Below the pieces are notes generated by a model. It saw only the letters and a list, made by a program, of their open reading frames with translations. It searched no databases and was not told the origin of the DNA. Below, piece by piece: positions 11,101 through 20,402 of a stretch of 64,000 nucleotides of DNA. Source of the stretch: Allomyces arbusculus (lineage: Eukaryota > Blastocladiomycota > Blastocladiomycetes > Blastocladiales > Blastocladiaceae); assembly GCA_027604705.1 (NCBI GenBank), contig JADHYV010000003.1, positions 1 to 64,000 of the forward strand, written 5' to 3'. A program made the translations under genes and the position numbers. Position 1 is the first letter of the stretch; the number at the start of each line of letters is the position of its first letter.

Positions 11101-12695
11101 GTTATTGCTTTTATCTACTCGTGGAAGTTGACTTTGATTATTCTCGTCCGTTTATCTTTGTTTTTTCCGAGCCGCTGTAAATGCTGAGCTCTTGCTGACG
11201 CTGCTCCTGGACTTTTAGGCGTGCGCGCCAGTCATGGTGATTGCAGGCGCGCTCCAGATGAAGGTACGCCTGGCCCCCGCCGTCTATGTGTTAATTTTGG
11301 CACTGATTCCTCACTGATGTTGTTCTTGTTCGTGTGTAGGTTATGGCGGGCTCGGGCGGAAAGATCAAGAAGGCCTACGGCGCCGCGGCACACCTGACGT
11401 GCGACGCCATGGCCAACATCCGCACGGTGCAGTCGCTCGCGCGCGAAAAGTGGTTCTTGGTCAAGTACGGCGAGCAGATTGAGGTGCCGCACAAGATTTC
11501 GATGCGCAAGGCCTGGCTCGGCAGTATGGGCTTTGGCTTTTCGCAAGGGTCGATCTTCCTCGTCTACTCGGCTGCCTACTACGCCGGGTTCCGCCTCGTG
11601 TTCGACGACGGTCTCGATGTCGGCGACATGTTCATTGTACGGTCATCTTTTCCTTGCCGTGATTCGACTCTGATCGATGGCTGACTCACCTCTTTTCTGT
11701 TCGCCGTATCGTAGTGCATGTTCTCGGTTGTCTTTGCCGCCATGGGTGCGGGCCAAATGTCGGCATTCGGCCCGAACGCGGCCAAGGCCAAGATTGCGAC
11801 CGCGTCCTTCTTCCAGCTGCTCGACCGTGTGCCGCCAATCGACGTCACGTCGGATTCCGGTGAGCGCCGCGTCAATAGCGAGGTGCAGGGCGCCGTCAAG
11901 CTCGACAATGTCAAGTTCTCGTACCCGTCGCGTCCCGACGCGCCGATTTTGCGTGGCATGAACGCGAATTTGCCTGCAGGCAAGAAGATTGCGCTGTGCG
12001 GTGCCTCGGGTGGTGGCAAGGTACGGCCTGATTCTCTTCGTTGTCCATGAACGCTTGCCAGAACTCGACTGACGCCTCTGTGATATTCTCTTCGATAGTC
12101 GACGATTATTGCTGCGCTCGAGCGCTGGTACGACGTCAACTCGGGCACCGTGAGTCTAGACGGACTCGACGTCAAGGACTGGCACCTGCCGAACCTGCGG
12201 TCGCACCTGTCGCTTGTCGCACAGGAGCCCGTGCTCTTTTCCATGACGATTGGCGAGAACATTGCCTACTCGAAGCCTGACGCGACCATGGACGAGATCA
12301 TCCGTGCAGCCAAACTCGCCAACATCCACAACTTTGTCGATTCGCTGCCGGACAAGTACGACACACCCATCACGGGCGCGCAGGTCAGCGGTGGACAGCG
12401 GCAACGCATTGCCATTGCGCGCGCGATTATTCGCGACCCGAAGGTGCTCTTGCTCGACGAGGCCACGTCGGCGCTCGACTCCGAGTCCGAGAAGGTCGTG
12501 CAGGCCGCGCTCGACAAGGTGTCCGAGGGCCGCACGTCGATCATTGTCGCGCACCGGCTCTCGACGATCCAGGACGCCGACTTGATCCTGTGCATGCGCG
12601 ACGGCAGGGTCGTCGAGCAGGGCACGCACGACGAGCTGTATGCGCAGCGCGGGCTCTACTACACGCTCGTCAACAACCAGAAGTTGACGTCGTAA
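8157..12695 (+). CDS. Full-length ABCB (P-glycoprotein/MDR) transporter
   Basis: A two-fold TMD-NBD-TMD-NBD exporter of the ABCB family, expected in the plasma or organelle membrane, moving hydrophobic compounds out of the cytosol using ATP. NBD1 has Walker A GESGSGKST, Q-loop FVQQEPVLF, signature LLSGGQKQR, Walker B LLLLDEATSALD and H-loop VAHRLSTI. NBD2 has GASGGGKST, LVAQEPVLF, QVSGGQRQR, LLLDEATSALD and VAHRLSTI. Both ATP sites therefore look catalytic. Nine exons: 8157-8461, 8574-8947, 9026-9099, 9170-10679, 10754-11145, 11219-11263, 11340-11636, 11715-12020 and 12099-12695. Each junction restores family sequence, for example FGDIIQAFNDY. Intron 8 falls inside the NBD2 Walker A codons, just after Gly-Lys. 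The leader is an acidic, Asp-rich cytosolic segment of about 55 residues. Substrate cannot be read from sequence. Confidence 0.93.
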
Positions 12696-13129
12696 AGGTG
12701 AGTCGGTCGGAGCTTGATTTTGCGTTTTTTGTTGGTCGGGCCCGTGCTCACGCACGCGCGACCCCCCCCCTCACGGCGTGTCCTTTGCGTTCCTTGTTGC
12801 AGTGTCGACTCTTTTTCTGGTATATTCTTTCGTTGTTCTCTTGTACAGTAGCCGCTCGGATTTCCGCAATTTCATTGGATGGTGTCCACAGCAGCTCTTC
12901 TCCACTGTTCATTTCCGTCGCCTGCGGTTGTCAGCCAAAACCTCAAACCCCGGCCAAGCATTCATCGTCGCGTTGCTGCTGTTCCAGCAACCCACCGAAC
13001 CAGCACAGCGGTCGGCCGAAACACCGTCGTCGCGGTCGTCGCTCATCAAGCAAACCGTGATCCTGCACCGTCGAGCACGAATTCGGCCGCACCAACACCG
13101 CGCACAGTGCCCGCATCCGATCCAGCACT
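12696..13129. other. Intergenic region between ABC transporter and HMG gene
   Basis: No supported gene. It includes a C-run at about 12762-12770 and a T-rich stretch (12780-12850). The last 100 bases before the HMG start are rich in CA and CG. Confidence 0.5.
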
Positions 13130-14141
13130 ATGTTCCGCACCTTGATCGCACACACGTCGCGGCTCGCCGCTGCACGGCCCATGGCCGCCCCTGCCGCCCT
13201 GCTGCCGCGCGTTGCTGCTCCCGTCTTCCCGCGGTTTGCCGCCGTGACGGCGCGGTCCAAGAGCACGGGTCAGTGTCCCGTCCCTCCGCCCTGGTTGCAG
13301 CCCTTTGATCGTATCAGACTGATCTCCCGGTTGATGAAAGAAAGGCGTGACGCCCGCGCCTGAAGCGCCCAAGAAGCCCAAGGTGCGCATTGCCTGCATA
13401 TCTTGGATCCAGATCCGATGTGCGCGATGCTCACGCAGGTTGTCCCCACCAACCAGACGGCTTACCAGATCTACATGGCCGACCAGCTCACCAACCACCG
13501 CCCCGCTGAGTACAATGCGCGCGAGTGGATGTCTGTGGCCGGGTCCCGGTGGAAGACGCTCGACAGTACCGGTGCGTTCGTGCCGGGATGGTGGTCGCTC
13601 CCCGTGCCGCGCCTGACAATGTGCGTGTTTCCTCGCATGCTCAGAGAAGGCCCCGTTTGAGGCCGAGGCCGCGCAGCTCAAGGAACAGTACGCGCGCGAC
13701 CTGGCCGCGTACGAGTCGACCTACACCGAGGCCGAAATCACGGCACAGAAGCTCGCGGCCGAAAAGGCCAAGGAGGAGAAGCTCGAGAAGAAGGTGCGTG
13801 CGCGCTAGTCCACCTCCCCGCCCCGAGTGGAACTACGCCGCGAATGCTCACGCCGCGAATGCTCACGCCGCGAATGCTCACGCCGCGAATGCATGGATTT
13901 CTAGCTCAAGCGCCAGGCCAAGGCCGACAAAGCCAAGCACCCGCTCAACGCCTGGCAGCTGTTCATGATGGAGTACCGGTCGACGCTCTCGGACGTGCAG
14001 AAGAAGAAGGGCATGGCGCAGGTTGCCAAGCTCGCCGCAGCCGAATGGAAGACCATGGATGAGCATGCGCGTCGGCCGTTCACGGATAAGGCCGCGGAGC
14101 TCAAGGCCGCGTTTGAGGCCGAGCATGGCGCGCGTCAGTAA
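13130..14141 (+). CDS. Mitochondrial two-HMG-box DNA-binding protein (TFAM/Abf2-like)
   Basis: Probably packages mitochondrial DNA and aids its transcription, as TFAM and yeast Abf2 do. The N-terminus (MFRTLIAHTSRLAAARP, then Ala/Arg-rich with no acidic residue) is a typical matrix-targeting presequence. Two HMG boxes follow. Box 1 carries QTAYQIYMADQL, then EWMSVAGSRWKTLDSTEKAP. Box 2 starts KHPLNAWQLFMMEYRSTL and ends AEWKTMDEHARRPFTDKA. A Lys/Glu-rich helix links them. Five exons are needed; clear junctions are the GTGCGC donor after APKKPK, the GTGCGT donor after LEKK (13793), and the acceptor before LKRQAK (13905). The last intron (13794-13904) contains a 15-base tandem repeat. Assembled size is a little over 200 residues, normal for the family. 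Confidence 0.85.
13836..13892 (+). repeat. 15-bp tandem repeat inside an intron, 3.8 copies
   Basis: The unit CGCCGCGAATGCTCA is repeated exactly head to tail three times, followed by a fourth copy of 12 bases. It fills half of the 111-base last intron of the HMG-box gene and ends just before the acceptor. The unit is a multiple of three and lacks a stop in one frame (Ala-Asn-Ala-His-Ala), so retention would add a short peptide repeat. Confidence 0.95.
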
Positions 14142-14667
14142 GAAGAGAGGGAGGGCGCGCCGAGTCGTTGGGGGGGGGGGGGGGTTGGTTGGTCGTGATG
14201 GAGGTGTGTCCTTCCCCGTCACGCCTACGAGATTGGATGGATTTTTTGCTGGAGGGGGGAGCAGCAGAGGAGAAGGATGGAGCGGAGTGTTGGGCCGTGT
14301 GAAGTCTTGATTTGATTTAGTTTTTTGAATATGGGTTTTTGGCAGGTCCTTGTTTGGTGGATGGTTTGCTTGTGGGTAATTATTATTTGTGTGAGGGCAT
14401 CATTGGGTCGCAATGGCTCACTGCCATTTCTCAATTTACTCGCTTCGTTCATTTCACGCGACTTTCGGTGAGGTTCGCGGCGAGAAACGAAGACATAAGG
14501 CTCAACCGACGGCGACCCTCCACGACCCACCACGACGCGACACGAAAAGGAATATAAGTGAGCACGACGACTTGACTAAAACATAAACCATAATCACACA
14601 ACGACCCCACCCACCAACTCGTAGAACAAAGCGACAAACTATACATGGCACCTCCTACCAGACCGGC
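14142..14667. other. Convergent 3' intergenic region with G-run
   Basis: Lies between the 3' ends of the HMG gene (+) and the GATA gene (-). A run of 14 G sits near 14170-14184, and T-rich text follows at 14310-14400, which may contain poly(A) signals for the + strand gene. No coding frame is supported. Confidence 0.5.
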
Positions 14668-17242
14668 TTACGCCAACGGGAACGTGCGCCCCGCCCGCCC
14701 CTGCTGTTGCTGCCCTGGTCCCTGCTGCCCGTGCGGCATCGGCAACGGCGGCGGCAGCGGCGACGACGACGCGAGCATCGACGCAATCGACGGCAACGCG
14801 CGCGATACGGGGGCCGATGGCGGCAGCGGAAGCTGTTGCTGCTGGCGCGGCGACGGCGCCGCCGAGCCCGACCACGTGATTCCGCTCGCTCGCCGCGGCG
14901 CGCCGGGACTGTCGAGGATTCGCGGCGACGGCGTAACGTGCTGCGGGTGCGGCAGCGGCACGTGGCCAGATGCCGGGTACGACGGCGGTGCAGCCGTGTA
15001 CGATCCGGGCGGTGGAGCAACGTACGACGCGGAGGCCGGTGGCGGTGGTGGCGGTGGGGCGTGTGCCGCGTCCCATTGTCGCAGTGACTCGACCGCGTCG
15101 AGGTACATGCGGTGCAGCTGGTCAGCGTGCGCCGCGAGCATCGCGCGGTGCGCGTGGGCCATTTGCTCTGCGGAATGCGCCGGTGGCGGCGGGACCGGCG
15201 CAGGATCCGTTCGGTAAACGGGTGCCGGGGCGGAGGGAGCGGCGGGTGGAGGGGGTGGCGGAGGAACGGCCGCCGCGGGCGAAAATAACGGATTAGGGGA
15301 CGCGAGCGGTAACAAAGACGACGGTGGAGCAAGCGTGGGAACAGCCGGACTTGGGATCGGCGCGTGCGCGGGCCGCGGAACGGACGGGTACGAGGACGTG
15401 GACGGTGGCGGCGCGAGTGTCGGAACGTGCGGCGACGCAAGTGCCGACCGCACCGATGCGTGTTGCGAGACAGCGACTGGACCGTGCCGCACTCCCGAGG
15501 ATGCGGATGCGGGCTCGATGGCGTACGGGGATGGGATCGCCGTGGCCGGTGGAGACGGCGCGACGCTCAGGTGCGAGTGTTGTCGCGGCCGCGGATCCGC
15601 CAAGGCTGGTGGGAAATGGCCCGTCGGTGGAGTCGTGACGTGCGGCGGCGACGGGAGCGCGGCAGCGACCGACGGGTAGTGCGCGACCGCAGGCGAGGAG
15701 GTCGAGTAGGTCGGCGAAAACAGGTGCTTGCCCGGCTCGACGGGTGCGACCGTAACGACTGGCGGTGGCGGGTGGTGCACGATCACGCGCGATGGCCGCG
15801 CATGCGACAGCGCCAGTAGCGCATCGATCCCTTCCGACTCGTTGGGCGTCGACGGCGCAAGCGCGGGCGAGACGGACGGCGTCCCATCGTCGGTCCCGCT
15901 ACCACCGCCCAGGGCACTCCCCGGCCGACTATCGAGCAATGCGACACGCACAGTCGCACCTTGTGTGTCCACTGCGACATCAAGCGAGGGCGTCGTCTCG
16001 ACGTGCGCGCGCTTGGCCGGCCGCGGGTCCTGCCCACGGTTCCCCGCGGGGAGCCTTTTACGGCGCTTGATGACCGACTTCTTCATTTCGGGCGGCCTCT
16101 GCACGCCGTGCAGTTTCTGGTAGAGCCCACACGCATTACAGATCGGATTCCCCGCGCGGTCGCGCCGCCACAAGGGCGTCGTCGTGGTCCCGCAATTGAA
16201 GCACACGACCGCGGGCTCGGTCGCGTGAAGCCGCGTCTGGTTGAGCGTCGGGCATCCGGCACAGGCCGCGGTCCCGCCCTTGCCGTTGCACAGGTGGTCG
16301 GGGCCCGCACACGGGTCCACGTCGCCAGTGGTTGGGTCAGTCGACGCATCGGTCGTCATCGCAGACGCGTCAGACATGCGCGCGGGTGTCGCAACAACGG
16401 TCGTGGCCGCGGCCGTCGGTGTCGCGAGCGCGTACTGGTGTTCGTGCAAGTGCGCGGCGCGCTCGCTCGCGCTAATCGGGCGCTGCACGCCATGATTCTT
16501 GACAAACAGGCCTGGCGACAGTGGAAGCGAAGGAGGGTGGGAAGGGAGCACATCATCCGAGATGAGATAAACGTTTCGTTGCGCGCATTTCGAGTCAGTC
16601 GAACGCCCGAGATGAGGAAATCAAATCACTTCACCCGAGTCGTGTGACGAGTGGGACGACGCGCGCGCGTGCCGGTGCGAGGGCATCACCATGCACCGAT
16701 GCATGGTCGGGCAATTTTGATCCGCCCCACCGAGGCGAACATCCAAAAGATGAGGCACGACATCGCGCGCGCGTATCAATCGCGTCAAACAACCGACCAA
16801 GACCGACCAGGTGGGTGGGCGGGGGCGTTGTGATTGGGCATCAGGAGAAAGACGTACCACAGGCATTGCACAACGGTTCCTGGTCAGGGCCGCGGCGCCA
16901 GAGCGGTGTCGTCGTCGTCAGGCAGTTGGAGCACCGCGTGCCATGCTGCTGGGTCATGGGCGGCGTGACGGGGGCCGTGGGCGGCGCGGGGGACAGCGCA
17001 GGGGCAGCGTCGTCGGCAGTGAACGACATGGTCGAGCCAGGGGCCGGAGCCAGGACGCGTAGTGGTCGCGCAGAGATGCTGCCGCTTGGCTTCCCCGTCG
17101 AACTCGGCACAGCCGTCGTTGCAGCAGCACCCGCGCTCACAGTCGTCGTCGTCGCCGTTGTCGTTGCTGCTTCGGACGCGCCCGTTTCGGCGGCAGGCCC
17201 ATCGGGCTGAGCGCGAAGTGGCGAAAGTGGCGATGCGGACAT
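14668..17242 (-). CDS. Two-finger GATA repressor of iron uptake (SRE/Urbs1/Fep1 type)
   Basis: A nuclear DNA-binding protein of the class that represses siderophore and iron-uptake genes when iron is plentiful. Finger 1 is [18 protein letters not shown] then LCNACG; finger 2 is [18 protein letters not shown] then [13 protein letters not shown]. Between them lies the Cys-rich motif [10 protein letters not shown]...TAACAGCP, with spacing C-x6-C-x8-C-x2-C. Such a motif marks the SRE/Urbs1/Fep1/Sfu1 group and is tied to iron sensing. Exon 1 runs 17242-16858 and exon 2 16511-14668; the GTACGT intron splits finger 1 after CNACG, with [11 protein letters not shown] resuming. About 450 residues of Pro/Ala/Ser-rich sequence follow finger 2. 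Near the C-terminus, [20 protein letters not shown] looks helical. The start at 17242 ([10 protein letters not shown]) is the likely one; longer in-frame leaders look unlike protein. Roughly 740 residues. Confidence 0.88.
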
Positions 17243-18265
17243 GACGGCGGGCACTGTGGCAAGGAGGCCCGAAGTCGAGCCGCGCGGATGCTTGGCAGAG
17301 GCACCGGGTTGGCAGACAGGCTCGACGCGATCAGGGGCCCACTGTCCACCCGAGAACAGGTCCGATAACGAGGGGACTGGCTCGCGATGCGTGCGAGAAC
17401 GCTGGCCGACGTGGAGCGCACGTAGACGAGCACAACGTTGGACTTGTCGGGGTGTGGAGAGAGAGCCTTGAGCCAAGGCACGTTTACAACCACCTTGAGA
17501 TGGCGAATAGTATCGTCGTGGTCGTTTCTTGGTCGCGGCGTGGGAGCGTCGAGAGCCCAGCAACAATCGGCTGGCAGTTTACGCGCTGATGCCAATCGCT
17601 TGAGCGTGAATACTTGAGCAGCGTGGTTTGGCGGGCGAATGATGGGTCATTCGGCATGCATCGATGACCACGTTGGTTGGGCGAGGCACTTTGCAGATGA
17701 GTGGGGGTGGGCAGGCGCGTCTCCGGGGTGGCCATGCGGGCCAGTGCGGGACGCTCCCTTTGGCGCGCGGCGGTCGAGGTAATGTCTTGAGTCGAGAACA
17801 GTGACGGTGCGCACATGCGGTCGCACCCAGGCAGGCCAAAGGAGAGAAAGAGTTGCTCGATGGAGTTCCGGGCAGCGCCAAAAAACCCGAATATTACAGA
17901 TTGCGATCAGCGATATCGGCTCATTCATCGGGCGGCCCTTGATAACGTGATCAAATGCAGGCGTTGCCACTTGCCACTCCGGACGCTGTTTGGAGCCCCT
18001 TCAATTCCGCCCCGTTCCGGGGCCGCCCGCCCTGCCCTCGCACTGCCCTGGGCCCTGAGCAGTCAGGTGAAGCGGCTGCCCCTGGGTGGCGACGGCGACG
18101 ACCAAGTCGACGACCAAGTCGCTTCAGAACCATCGCAACAACGATCAGCACACGACAGCTTGCATTTTGAACACGACTTCCCGCTCCAAAAACGACACCT
18201 GAAGCGCGCCAACTTGGCGCATTCTGGTCCTCGCTGCTCGCCTGCAAGTTACCCTTGCAGCCATT
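17243..18265. promoter_or_regulatory. Divergent upstream region of GATA and SET genes with GATA motifs
   Basis: About 1.0 kb shared by two divergently transcribed genes. It contains HGATAR-type sites: CGATAA at 17363-17368 and TGATAA at 17940-17945, plus the palindrome CGATATCG near 17910. HGATAR is the site class bound by SRE/Fep1-type repressors, so autoregulation is possible, but two such hexamers in 1 kb are not far above chance. No coding frame is supported. Confidence 0.35.
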
Positions 18266-20307
18266 ATGTCCACGGCGTTGGCACAGGCTGCAAACGGCAG
18301 GCGCAAGGACGGCGCACGCTGGGAATACGTCCCGCTCGACGCGCCGCCGCCGCCAACGACCCGCGCCGAAAAAATTCGCCACTTCTTCCGCTACTCGCCG
18401 ATTCCAGGCTTGCCCTCGGACGGCGACGACAAGGACGACGACGACGACGACGCCAGCCATGCCAGCCACTCGAGTGCCTCATCGATTCCGGCCTGGATGA
18501 ACCTGAGAAACTGGAACCCGACCGTCCTGTCGCCCGCCGAAGTCGCCATGGGCAGGTGGCTCGAGCAGCGCCATGCCGCACAACTGGCACGGACCGCCGT
18601 CCGGAAACGCGTCGCCAAGCGCAAGCGCTCGCCCGTGCGACCGCTGCCGCTGCCGCGACGCGTGTCGGGCAACGATTCGGACTCGACCCTGTCGACGGCC
18701 GACGACTCGGACTCGGACGATGACCGCTCGTCGCACCGCACTGCGTCGCGCGCCGGGTCAGCATCGCTCCTGCCCGTTCCGGACACATGGCGCAAATGCA
18801 TCAAACTGCACACGACCGCCGACGGCGTCGTCTGGCTGCACATGCGCGGCACGCGCGCCAACGAGTCACTCACCGACCCTGACGAACCAAGGCCCGCTCA
18901 CATTCTCGACTGTGGCCTCTTTGCCGAGTCGTTGCCGTGCTTACCCATCCCACCCAACTTGCCGGAACGGCCCGGGTGGCGTGTTGTCGCCGTGGCCAAG
19001 GACCATTTGCTGCCGCTGCCGCTGCCGGGGCCGTACAGGTGGCTGTTCGAGCAACGCGATTTTGTGTTACCGCCAGCATTGCTCGCTGTCGGGAACCACT
19101 TGAAACGCATGCGCAAGAACAAGGAAAAGTGGACACCGATTACCAAGAGTACGCTATTGTTCTTGCAGAGAACCGGGGATTCGTTGCTGATTTTATGGCT
19201 CGCTGGCTCGCTCGCACTACTTTGTCAATTCCTGCCCAGATCGATTTGTGTCGCGCCCTCGCATCAGGCGCTACGAGCATCACCCGTGCTCGTGCCCCAA
19301 GGGCAGCAAATGCGGCCCGCTGTGCCTCAACCGGTGCATGTACATTGAGTGCGAGCCCGACACGTGCCCAGCCGGCAAGTCATGCACAAATCAGCGGTTC
19401 CAAAAGGGCGAGCATGTGGAAGGACTGGAAGTGCGTGAGGTACGATCGCTGCCGCTCACGATATCTGGCCCACTCCGCATCACTGACAGCCCATTTTCTT
19501 CTCCCACTACCAGACGGAAACCCGCGGCAAGGGCATTTTCACGACGGTGCCGATCGCCAAGGACACGCTGATCCTCGAGTACACGGGCGAGATCATTGAC
19601 GAAAAGACGTGCCACGCGCGCATGGACGTGACCTACGCGCAGGCGCGCCATTTTTACTTTCTCTGCGTCGGCAACGGCGACATCATTGACGGCACACGGT
19701 ACGGGTCGATTGCGCGGTTCATCAACCACTCGTGCGCGCCCAACTGCCGCGTCGAGGCCTGGACCGTGAATGGCGACGTATCGATGGGCATTTTCGCCGA
19801 CGAGGATATTGCGCCCGAGTCCGAACTGTTCTACGACTACAATTTCGAAGACTTCAATGCGCGGCACCGCCAGTATTGCTTTTGTGGTGCAGAGGAGTGT
19901 CGCGGGATGCTGGGCGAACGCCGCGAGCCCGTCGAGCCAAGGGTACGCATTGTTTGTGGTCGCTTATGTTTTTGGTGGTTGTTTTCCAGTCTGACTCTCT
20001 TGATATTTTTTAATGTCACAGGTCGTTCTCCGCTCAGTCGTGGACCGGCGCCAGCACGCCGGGGCCGATCTCCGCAGCTTGCTCAAGTCCAAAAAGGCGC
20101 TGGCTAACGTCAAGGAGTCGCGCCTCTTCCTGATTCGCAACCTCGAAACGGTCGCTGCTGCCGTATGTGTCTCGTCCTCGCTTGTCGTCCCAGCTCGCTG
20201 ATCGTTGCTGACATGTCTGTCACATCTTTTAGGCCAAGCGCGGCAAACCCGACATGGAGCGGCCGGCATCGGCGCGGTCTGACCGAGCCAAGTCGGTCAA
20301 TGCATGA
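18266..20307 (+). CDS. AWS-SET-postSET histone lysine methyltransferase (SET2/ASH1/NSD class)
   Basis: A nuclear enzyme expected to transfer methyl groups from S-adenosylmethionine to a histone H3 lysine, most likely K36. The first 300 residues are poorly conserved, with acidic runs. An AWS cysteine cluster follows (CSCPKGSKCGPLCLNRC, then ECEPDTC, SCTNQRFQKG), then SET (RGKGIFTTVPI, LEYTGEII, ARFINHSCAPNC, FYDYNFE) and post-SET (CFCGAEECRG). The catalytic NHSC and final Tyr are present. Where most relatives have G-N before the ARF motif, this protein has G-S (RYGSIARF). Introns begin at 19151, after VRE (about 19440), after EPR and after AAA. Exon 2 starts at 19240, giving NRFVSRPRI. No PHD, bromo, WW or SRI domain is visible, so SET2, ASH1 and NSD types cannot be separated. 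About 570 residues. Confidence 0.85.
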
Positions 20308-20402
20308 GATATATAAAGTCCTATTGCATTACCGATTTGAATTTTGGACGAGAAGACCCCTTCACAGTGCTCCACCTCGGTCACCCTCGTTCCAGTCCGT
20401 CG

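Noticed and set aside
14655-15440. Open frames on both strands within the GATA factor tail
   Set aside because: They are Arg/His/Pro-rich or Cys/Gly-rich shadows of the low-complexity coding frame, and none continues across the zinc fingers.
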